Positions 49,916-56,910 of a stretch of 64,000 nt of DNA are shown here, piece by piece (positions within the stretch are counted from its first letter, which is position 1; each line of letters begins with the position of its first letter). This stretch comes from Cerasicoccus sp. TK19100 (lineage in GTDB: Bacteria > Verrucomicrobiota > Verrucomicrobiia > Opitutales > Cerasicoccaceae). The stretch lies in NCBI RefSeq assembly GCF_027257155.1, contig NZ_JAPWDU010000003.1, positions 682,001 to 746,000 on the forward strand. The letters run 5' to 3'. The position numbers and the translations under genes were made by a program. The notes beneath the pieces were generated by a model. The model ran no database searches and was not told where the DNA came from. It saw only the letters and a program-made list of their open reading frames with translations.

Positions 49916-52240
49916 CTAGAATAAATCACCCAGCGAGTTGCCGAAGGATTGGTTGCGCTGACGTCCGCGATCATTGCCGCGCTGGCCGCCGCCGAAGTTG
50001 CCGCGATTATGGCCGCCTCGCTGATGGCCACGGTCGTTGCGCTGGCCGCGCTGATCGCCGCCACGACCGGCGTGTTTGTGCGGTTGGGCACCGTCGCGTT
50101 GGGTCTTCATGGAGAGCGAGATGCGCTTGCGGGGGATGTCCACTTCGAGCACCGTTACCTGCACGCGTTGGTGGACTTTGACCACCTCTGCCGGGTCGTT
50201 GACGAAGTCGTCGCTCAGCTCGCTGATGTGGACGAGGCCGTCCTGGTGCACGCCCACATCGACAAACGCGCCGAAGGCCGCGACGTTGGTCACGATCCCA
50301 GGCAGCTTGAGGCCGGGCGAAAGGTCGTCCATGTTGTTGACGCCCTCGGCGAAGCTGAACGCCTCAAACTTTTCGCGCGGGTCGCGACCAGGCTTGGCAA
50401 GCTCGGACTGGATGTCCTTCAGCGTCGGCAGGCCGACTTCGTCGCTCACGTATTTTTCCAATTGGATCCGCGCGCGGTGCTCGCCGCTGTGGACCAAATC
50501 CTTGACCGAGCAGCCGGCGTCCGCGGCCATTTTTTCCACGAGCGCGTAGCGTTCCGGGTGGACCGCGGAGCCGTCGAGCGGGTGCTCGCCATCGCGGATG
50601 CGGAGGAAGCCTGCGCACTGTTCGTAGCTCTTCGGGCCCATGCCGGAAACCTTGAGCAGCTCTTTACGGGAGCGGAAGGGGCCGTTGGCATTGCGCGTGG
50701 CGACGATGCTTTCGGCGAGGCGCGTGTTGAGGCCGGAAACGTATTTCAGCAGCTGCTTCGAGGCGGTGTTGACTTCCACGCCGACGGCATTCACGCAGCT
50801 GATGACGACGTCGTCGAGGCTGTCCTTGAGCTTCATTTGGTCGACGTCGTGCTGGTATTGCCCTACGCCGATGCTCTTCGGGTCTAGCTTCACGAGCTCG
50901 GCCAGCGGGTCCATCAAACGGCGGCCAATCGACACCGCGCCGCGCACGGTGAGGTCTTGGTCGGGAAACTCTTCACGGGCGACTTCGGAGGCCGAGTAGA
51001 TCGACGCACCGCTCTCGTTGACCATGACGACTGTGATTGATTTGGGCAGGCCGCACTTGTTGATAAACGCCTCGGTCTCGCGGCTTGCGGTGCCGTTGCC
51101 AATCGCGATGGCTTCGATGTTAAACTGGTGGCAGGTCGCGAGGACAACGTTCTTCGCCTCCTCGTCCTTATAGCCGCCCATGCCCGGGTAGATCACGGTG
51201 TTGTGCAGCAGCGCGCCCTGGGCGTCGAGGCAGACGACTTTGCAGCCGGTGCGGAAGCCGGGGTCGACCGCCATGACGCGCTTTTGGCCGAGCGGGGAGG
51301 CCAGCAGCAGCTCGCGCAGGTTTTCGGCAAAGACCTTCGTGGCTTGCTCCTCGGCGCGCTTTTTGGAGGAGAGGCGCGAGTCGGTCTCCATCGACGGTCC
51401 GAGCAGGCGCTTGAAGGAGTCTTCAATGGCGAGCTCGACTTGCTTGCCGGCCTCGCCATTGCCCGTCAGGAAGCGGCGTTTCATGAGGCCAGTCGCCTGC
51501 TCTTCGTCCACGACGATGCGGAAAAACAGGAAGCCTTCGTTCGCGCCGCGGCGGATGGCCAGCATGCGGTGCGAGGGCACGGTTTTGAGCGATTCGCTGA
51601 AGTCGAAATAGTCCTGATATTTCGCGCCTTCCTCCTCTTTGCCAAACATGACCTTGGATTCGAGGATGGCGTCGTTCTCATAAACCTTACGCATCTCGAC
51701 GCGCATCTCGGTGTCGTCGCTGAAGCGCTCGGCGAGAATGTCGCGCGCGCCTTTGAGCGCCTCTTCGGCGTCGGGCACGGATTTGTCTTCTTCCTCACTC
51801 TCGACGATGAACTTCGCGGCCTCGGCGTCGACTGCGGCGCCCTGGTTTTCGAAGAGGAAATCCGCCAGCGGGGCGAGGCCCTTCTCCTGCGCGATCATGG
51901 CGCGCGTGCGGCGCTTGGGGCGGTAGGGCTGGTAAACGTCTTCGAGGCGGGCGACGGACTCGGCGGCGTCGATCTTGGCCTTGAGGTCGTCGGTCATCAG
52001 GTTGCGCTCTTCGAGGGACTTCACGATCGATGCGCGGCGGTCGTCGAGGGCCTTCATCTCGCCCAAGCGGTCGCGGATCGCGGTGATCTGCACTTCGTCC
52101 AACTGGCCCGTCATTTCCTTACGGTAGCGGGCGATGAAGGGCACGGTGGCGCCTTCGTCGAGCAGCTTGGCCGTCGCCGCCACTTGCATGACGGGGACGT
52201 TTATTTCCTGGGCGATGGAGATCACATGGGTTTCGTTCAT
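49916..52240 (-). CDS. tex: Tex family S1 RNA-binding transcription accessory protein
   Basis: A 774-residue cytoplasmic nucleic-acid-binding protein. The order is normal for Tex: an N-terminal helical part (VPFIARYRKEMTGQLDEVQ near 33, then LEDVYQPYRPKRRTRA), the YqgF-like RNase H fold (VMAVDPGFRTGCKVVCLD), helix-hairpin-helix motifs (KELLKVSGMGPKSYEQCAGF) and an S1 domain (GIVTNVAAFGAFVDVGVHQD, DGLVHISELSDDFV). After the S1 domain it carries an unusual tail of about 60 residues rich in Arg, Gly, His and Asn (RGG/RGN repeats), which should add RNA binding. ATG at 52240. It may share a transcript with the methyltransferase upstream, though a long inverted repeat separates them. Confidence 0.95.
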   Translation of the reverse strand: MNETHVISIAQEINVPVMQVAATAKLLDEGATVPFIARYRKEMTGQLDEVQITAIRDRLGEMKALDDRRASIVKSLEERNLMTDDLKAKIDAAESVARLEDVYQPYRPKRRTRAMIAQEKGLAPLADFLFENQGAAVDAEAAKFIVESEEEDKSVPDAEEALKGARDILAERFSDDTEMRVEMRKVYENDAILESKVMFGKEEEGAKYQDYFDFSESLKTVPSHRMLAIRRGANEGFLFFRIVVDEEQATGLMKRRFLTGNGEAGKQVELAIEDSFKRLLGPSMETDSRLSSKKRAEEQATKVFAENLRELLLASPLGQKRVMAVDPGFRTGCKVVCLDAQGALLHNTVIYPGMGGYKDEEAKNVVLATCHQFNIEAIAIGNGTASRETEAFINKCGLPKSITVVMVNESGASIYSASEVAREEFPDQDLTVRGAVSIGRRLMDPLAELVKLDPKSIGVGQYQHDVDQMKLKDSLDDVVISCVNAVGVEVNTASKQLLKYVSGLNTRLAESIVATRNANGPFRSRKELLKVSGMGPKSYEQCAGFLRIRDGEHPLDGSAVHPERYALVEKMAADAGCSVKDLVHSGEHRARIQLEKYVSDEVGLPTLKDIQSELAKPGRDPREKFEAFSFAEGVNNMDDLSPGLKLPGIVTNVAAFGAFVDVGVHQDGLVHISELSDDFVNDPAEVVKVHQRVQVTVLEVDIPRKRISLSMKTQRDGAQPHKHAGRGGDQRGQRNDRGHQRGGHNRGNFGGGQRGNDRGRQRNQSFGNSLGDLF

Positions 52241-52317
52241 AGCGCGAGAAAAAGTGGGGAAATAGACAGATAGCGTTCGGTTTTGGCAAAGGAAATTCGT
52301 TGCCGAAGTGGCTTTTT

Positions 52318-52462
52318 ACAAAAGGTAGGGCGCAGTCTCCAGACAAGCCGCTCAGTGGAGTGGTATTTGCCCAATGGGCAAATCAATCGATCCAAGCTTC
52401 GACATGCTCAGCCCAAGACAGGATGCTGGCGGCTTGTCTGGAGACTGCGCCCTACCTTTTGT
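52318..52462. repeat. perfect 34-bp inverted repeat with 77-bp spacer
   Basis: The arm 52318-52351 is the exact reverse complement of 52429-52462. The arms contain GGTAGGGCGCAGTC and ACAAGCCGC, also found once after the oxidase gene (43712-43748). The spacer holds the palindrome TTTGCCC-AAT-GGGCAAA. It fills the gap between the methyltransferase stop and the tex start. It may be a folding RNA element or a MITE-like unit; no transposase is present. Confidence 0.85.
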
Positions 52463-52472
52463 TATTTGAAAC

Positions 52473-53222
52473 TTAACTCTTCCGCCGCCAGCGCGTTCCT
52501 TGGACCACCGTCCACTGGTATTTGCGGGCGTGCTCCTTGATCAGCATGGGCATGTCCTGGGTCAGCTCTAGCTTGAAGTCGCCGCTGAGGGCGCTGCGCA
52601 GGCCGAGGAAGGAATCCGACTTGTCGGGCAGACCGCCGAGCCAGTTTTCCTTGGGCGTGTATTCTTCGAGCCAGCTGAAAGGCGTGGTAATGACCAACTG
52701 TCCGCCGGGCTTGACGAGCTGCTTTGCGCGGTCGAGGAATTTCATTGGGTCGGGGAGGCGGCAGATCAAATTACACGCCATGACGACATCGAACACTCCC
52801 AGGTCGGCGGGCAGGTTCATGGCGTCACCCTGGCGGAAGTCCACACGGTCACGCTCCACGCGGTCGGGGGCCACGGCGGTAGTGCGCAGGGTGATGTCGC
52901 CCTCGTGCGGGCGTTCGTAGTCGAGTTGCGCTTTGTCCCGCAAAGTTATGGCGGCATCGATGAAGCTCTTGGAGAAATCCACGCCGATGACTTCCTCGCA
53001 CACGCGGGCGAGCTCGAAGCTGGCGCGGCCAACCGAGCAGCCGACGTCGAGGGCGCGGGCACCGGGTGGCACATCAATGCGGGCCACGAGGTCTTCCACG
53101 CAGCGTCGGGGGAAATCCAGCGCGCCTTGCGGGCCGAAGGCGTAGGGTAAAATCTCGGCCGGGGAGCCGTAGTGGAGTAACAAATATTGGGCGAGGAGGG
53201 GTTCTGTCTCGTAGACACTCAT
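52473..53222 (-). CDS. putative 4-mercaptohistidine N1-methyltransferase (OvoA C-terminal-like)
   Basis: A 249-residue SAM-dependent methyltransferase. It resembles the C-terminal domain of the ovothiol enzyme OvoA: YETEPLLAQYLLLHYGS at the N-terminus, FGPQGALDFPRRCVEDLV, the SAM loop ALDVGCSVGRASFELA, VIGVDFSKSFIDAA, NLICRLPDP and the end MLIKEHARKYQW. It would methylate the imidazole nitrogen of mercaptohistidine in ovothiol synthesis. The ATG at 53222 is used; the longer frame to 53348 overlaps the divergent PfkB gene region and lacks family sequence. The sulfoxide synthase half of OvoA is not in the window. Confidence 0.82.
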   Translation of the reverse strand: MSVYETEPLLAQYLLLHYGSPAEILPYAFGPQGALDFPRRCVEDLVARIDVPPGARALDVGCSVGRASFELARVCEEVIGVDFSKSFIDAAITLRDKAQLDYERPHEGDITLRTTAVAPDRVERDRVDFRQGDAMNLPADLGVFDVVMACNLICRLPDPMKFLDRAKQLVKPGGQLVITTPFSWLEEYTPKENWLGGLPDKSDSFLGLRSALSGDFKLELTQDMPMLIKEHARKYQWTVVQGTRWRRKS

Positions 53223-53352
53223 ACGGTTACAGTAGGCAAATTTTGCTGCTCGCCAAGTGCGTTGTGTCAGATTCTTTTGCCGTTGCGGCAGGCGTAGGCT
53301 TCTGGCAGGGTAGGTATGTTTTCCCTGAATTAACCTCCAATCTCTCATATTT

Positions 53353-54204
53353 GTGTCTCAATCAACGATCCTCTGCTTTGGTGAAATCCTGTGGGACTGC
53401 CTGCCGCGCGGTCTTTTTCTCGGCGGTGCTCCGCTGAATGTGGCCAGCCATCTCGCACTGCTTGGCGTAGATGCGCGTATGGTTTCGACGGTGGGCCGTG
53501 ATTTCTTGGGAGAGGAGGCCCTGCGCCGAGCGAAGGAGCGCGGCGTGGACCTGCAATACGTGCTGCAGGACAACGAACTGCCGACGGGAACGGTGCTCGC
53601 CACCCTCGACGACGGCGGTAACGCCAGCTATGAATTTCCCATTCCGGTGGCGTGGGATGAAATCCACGTCGGCCAGTCAGTGTTGTCTGTAGCCCCGCAA
53701 GCTGCCGCCATTGTATACGGCACGCTGGCCTTGCGACTGCACACCAACCGCGAGCGACTGGAGTCCCTGCTTGGGCCGAAGGGGCCAATGCGGTGCCTGG
53801 ACGTCAACCTCCGAGAGCCATACGACGACATCGAGCTGGCGCTTAAGCTCGCGGCGAAATCCGACTTGGTGAAGCTGAATGAAAATGAGCTTTCCCGCCT
53901 GACCGACTACCCTGAGGCCGATACCGCTGAAGGTGTCGCCGACCAATGTGCAAAGCTCAACGTGATCGCCGGGTCGAAACGAATCTGTGTGACCCGGGGT
54001 GCCGAGGGCGGCGTTTTTTGGGACAATGGTGAGGTCCACATCGCCAAGTCACCGCCGGTCGAAGTGAAGGACACTGTGGGCGCGGGTGACGCCTTTATGG
54101 CGGCTTTAGTTTACGGCCTTACCTCGGGGCAATCCGTCCCCGATGCGCTGAATGCTGCCTGCGAGCGGGGCGCGACGGTTGCCGGGCAGGATGGTGCGGT
54201 ATAG
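53353..54204 (+). CDS. PfkB family carbohydrate kinase, fructokinase-like
   Basis: A 283-residue ribokinase-fold sugar kinase. The N-terminal ILCFGEILWDCLP and GGAPLNVASHLALLG and the C-terminal DTVGAGDAFMAALVYG, with the catalytic Asp, are intact; NENELSRL lies in the middle. The motif order is closest to fructokinases, but substrate cannot be fixed from sequence. The start is GTG at 53353; no ATG is nearby. It is divergent from the ovothiol-type methyltransferase and is followed at once by a small palindrome. No sugar transporter or hydrolase is directly adjacent. Confidence 0.88.
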   Translation: MSQSTILCFGEILWDCLPRGLFLGGAPLNVASHLALLGVDARMVSTVGRDFLGEEALRRAKERGVDLQYVLQDNELPTGTVLATLDDGGNASYEFPIPVAWDEIHVGQSVLSVAPQAAAIVYGTLALRLHTNRERLESLLGPKGPMRCLDVNLREPYDDIELALKLAAKSDLVKLNENELSRLTDYPEADTAEGVADQCAKLNVIAGSKRICVTRGAEGGVFWDNGEVHIAKSPPVEVKDTVGAGDAFMAALVYGLTSGQSVPDALNAACERGATVAGQDGAV

Positions 54205-54205
54205 C

Positions 54206-54224
54206 AACTTTGTAATGCAAAGTT
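54206..54224. repeat. palindrome AACTTTGTAATGCAAAGTT after the PfkB gene
   Basis: A hairpin directly after the pfkB stop with a CTTTG-type stem and AAT loop. It is the same class as the CTTTGC-NNN-GCAAAG palindromes inside hrpB. No T-run follows, so it is not a classic terminator. Confidence 0.65.
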
Positions 54225-54235
54225 AGCCAGGTGCA

Positions 54236-54445
54236 TTAATAGTGCGGCGGGCGCTCGTTGGGGATGTCTTTGGCATCGGCCATGTCTTCCATGCGCTCGC
54301 GGAGCTTCTCGGACTGTTGCACAACGCGCTTGAGTAACTCGCCCTGTCGATAAATTTCGCGGTCCTGCTGTTCAACATGCCGTTGCAGGTGTGCCAACTG
54401 GCTTTCCAGTCGGATGATGGCTTGCTGCTGCTCGTCGGGTTCCAT
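54236..54445 (-). CDS. slyX: SlyX family protein
   Basis: A 69-residue coiled-coil protein: IIRLESQLAHLQRHVEQQD, RQGELLKRVVQQSEKLRER and the typical NERPPHY end. SlyX proteins are widespread but their job is not established. The ATG at 54445 gives the family length; a longer frame upstream is not coding-like. Convergent with the PfkB gene. Confidence 0.85.
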   Translation of the reverse strand: MEPDEQQQAIIRLESQLAHLQRHVEQQDREIYRQGELLKRVVQQSEKLRERMEDMADAKDIPNERPPHY

Positions 54446-54618
54446 GGCGTTGATTTGAAGGAAAAAAGGGAAAGGTTAAAGGAAAAAGGCGTGGGATGCG
54501 TCACTGCTCTTTGGGCTGAATCAGCAAAGTGCGCCCGGCAATTATCTCTCTTTTGCCGCGATAAACTTTGATCTTTTTCCTTTTTCCTTTTTCGTCCGCC
54601 CACTATGGTGGGCGCTAA

Positions 54619-54861
54619 ATGAACTCCACCACCGCATACGCGATCCTCGGCGTGCGCCTTTGTGCGTTGTTTTTTCTGGTGCTGGGCTTGTGGCTACTGG
54701 TGGCCAACCTGATCGAAGGCGCGAGCGATTTTAACCCCAGCTATCTAGGCTACTTTTTGCTGACCCAGGTCGTGCGCCCGGTATTGGCAATTTTGCTTGG
54801 CCTGGTGCTCTGGGTGCTGAGCAAACCGATGGGCCGACTGCTGGCGCGCGGGCTTTCCTGA
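54619..54861 (+). CDS. small two-helix membrane protein
   Basis: An 80-residue protein with two hydrophobic segments (AILGVRLCALFFLVLGLWLL and VLAILLGLVLWVLSKPMG). No family is recognised. It ends three bases before the ATG of the heparinase-like gene on the same strand, so the two are likely to be co-translated and possibly to work at the same membrane. The ATG at 54619 is the only sensible start. Confidence 0.65.
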   Translation: MNSTTAYAILGVRLCALFFLVLGLWLLVANLIEGASDFNPSYLGYFLLTQVVRPVLAILLGLVLWVLSKPMGRLLARGLS

Positions 54862-54864
54862 GCG

Positions 54865-56910
54865 ATGCGCAAAGGACTGCGCAGTGTTTTTTGGGGGCTC
54901 GTGTGGTCTGGGTTGGCGAGTTGCGCGGCGTTCGCAGATGCGCCGGAAGAGGTCGAGGCCATCGTTGAGCAGGTCCGCCTTGAGGCGGGTCAATGGCAAC
55001 GCCCGGAGGTGGTTGATTGGAGCGAAGCCAAGCTGTCGCCCGGTGAAGTGTTCCCCAACTCCATTGAGACGCTGCCGCTCAGCCCGGAGCGTTTGTCTGG
55101 TCTGCTCAACGCCATAGACTTGAACTATCCGGGTTTGGAAAAAGTGCGTGAGCTTTTCAATGCGGGCAATCTGCCGGCGGCAGGGTTTGCCTTAGTTGAG
55201 TATTATCGTACGCGACCCTGGTCGGAGAACTTGGCCGATGACGTGACCGGCATTGGGCCAAACTACGAAGTTGCGGAGTTAGCCTTGCGCGACATCCATG
55301 AGCAAGGCGGGCATCATGGGCGGCAACCGCGCACTGCCGAGGGCCAACTGGACTGGGAGGACCGCGGCCCGCGCGACAGCCCGGAGTGGTCGTGGTGGGT
55401 GAATCGCATGGGCTATCTGGTACCCGTGACTGCGATGTGGGAGGCCTCAGGTGACCGGCGTTATGCGCAGTTTGCCAACGCGGTGATCGCGGACTGGGTG
55501 CGGGCGAATCCCTATCCCGGCGGGCGTTCGTTTTCCGCGGCGTGGCGCCCGTTGGAGGTCGCGCGCCGCATCGACCGCGCTTGGCTGTATGCATTTTTTC
55601 GACTGAGTGAGTCCACTGATTTCTCGCCGGAAACGCGGCTGCTCATGCTGTCGAGTATCCCCGATCATGCGGACGCGTTGATGAATTACCCTTCGCTTTG
55701 GGGCAACCACTTGCTCACCGAAAAGGTCATGCTCGGGCTGCTCGCGGTGGCGTTTCCGGAGTTTAAAGATGCGGACGCCTGGCTTAGTAATTCCGTGGAA
55801 TCGGTGGCCGGGCTGATTGAAAAACAAGTTTATCCGGATGGCGCTTACGAAGAGCTGACGAATCATTACCAGCTAGTCGCGTTGCTGAGTTTTCAGCGGT
55901 ATCTGGAGATACTTGAAGTATCCGGTAAGCAGGAATCAATCGACCGCGTGAAGCCCACGATTGAGCGCATGTGGGATTATTTTGCTTACGTGATGCGGCC
56001 CGATGGCAACGGGCCGATGAACAACGATTCAGACCTGAAAAATAATCGCGCTGAGCTGCAGCGGGCGCTGAGGATTTTTGATCGGCCGGACTGGGAATTT
56101 TTGGCGAGCAATGGGCAGGTGGGCGAAAGCCCGGGCCGTGAGTTGACCCGATACTACCCGTGGGCGGGCCACGCGATCATGCGCGACGGCTGGACGGGCG
56201 ATGCGCAGTGGGCATTCTTCGATATTGGCCCTTATGGCAGCGATCACCACCACAATGATCGCCTGCACTTGTCGCTGTCGTTTGGCGGTAAGGACTTTCT
56301 TGTCGATAGTGGTCGTTACGACTATACGCCGGGCGCGATGCGGGATTACTTCACCGGCCCCATGGGGCACAATACCGTGATGCTTGATGGCCAGGCACCG
56401 CTGCCGGGGCCGGGCAAAGTGGGTGCGCCAATGGAGGTGATTGCCAAGATGGATGGAGTCGGCGGGCTGTTTCAGGCAGAGGTTAAATTCCCTGCAAGTC
56501 CAACGAAAGGTAAAGGCCCGAAAACACACCGCCGCACGGTGCAGTATTTGCAAGGCGTTAAGTGGACGGTGATTGATGAAGTGATCGCCTTTGGCCCGAC
56601 CGATGTTGAAGTCCGCTGGCTGTTTCACCCGGGCCGAGTCGTCGAGAAGACAGAGCATGGGCTGATCACGACCGATGCGGAAGGCGCTAACTTCCGCATG
56701 GAGCTGATTAGTGACGACCAGTGGGAGGTGGAGCTATTGCGTGGGCAAGAAGAGCCGTTTCCCGCCGGTTGGTATAGCCCGGTGTTTAACAATCGCTACC
56801 CGGCTACGCAGGCTATTTTTAAAACGAAGGTTGCCAGCCCTACGCGATTCGTCTGGCTTATCGCGCCCGCAGACGCCGATTGGGACGCGCTGCTTTTACC
56901 ATACCAATGA
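54865..56910 (+). CDS. heparinase II/III family polysaccharide lyase
   Basis: A 681-residue exported protein with a signal peptide (RSVFWGLVWSGLASCAAFA). An N-terminal alpha/alpha toroid domain (about 80-400) is followed by a C-terminal beta-sandwich domain (about 430-680). Marks include WSWWVNRMGYLVPVTAMWEA, NYPSLWGNHLLTEKVM and the catalytic-domain stretch FDIGPYGSDHHHNDRLHLSL, then FLVDSGRYDYTPG and GHNTVMLDGQ. The family cleaves uronic-acid-containing polysaccharides by beta-elimination; the exact substrate (heparin-like, alginate or another) cannot be read from sequence. Its last bases overlap the hrpB start (ATGA), an unexpected pairing. Confidence 0.87.
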   Translation: MRKGLRSVFWGLVWSGLASCAAFADAPEEVEAIVEQVRLEAGQWQRPEVVDWSEAKLSPGEVFPNSIETLPLSPERLSGLLNAIDLNYPGLEKVRELFNAGNLPAAGFALVEYYRTRPWSENLADDVTGIGPNYEVAELALRDIHEQGGHHGRQPRTAEGQLDWEDRGPRDSPEWSWWVNRMGYLVPVTAMWEASGDRRYAQFANAVIADWVRANPYPGGRSFSAAWRPLEVARRIDRAWLYAFFRLSESTDFSPETRLLMLSSIPDHADALMNYPSLWGNHLLTEKVMLGLLAVAFPEFKDADAWLSNSVESVAGLIEKQVYPDGAYEELTNHYQLVALLSFQRYLEILEVSGKQESIDRVKPTIERMWDYFAYVMRPDGNGPMNNDSDLKNNRAELQRALRIFDRPDWEFLASNGQVGESPGRELTRYYPWAGHAIMRDGWTGDAQWAFFDIGPYGSDHHHNDRLHLSLSFGGKDFLVDSGRYDYTPGAMRDYFTGPMGHNTVMLDGQAPLPGPGKVGAPMEVIAKMDGVGGLFQAEVKFPASPTKGKGPKTHRRTVQYLQGVKWTVIDEVIAFGPTDVEVRWLFHPGRVVEKTEHGLITTDAEGANFRMELISDDQWEVELLRGQEEPFPAGWYSPVFNNRYPATQAIFKTKVASPTRFVWLIAPADADWDALLLPYQ

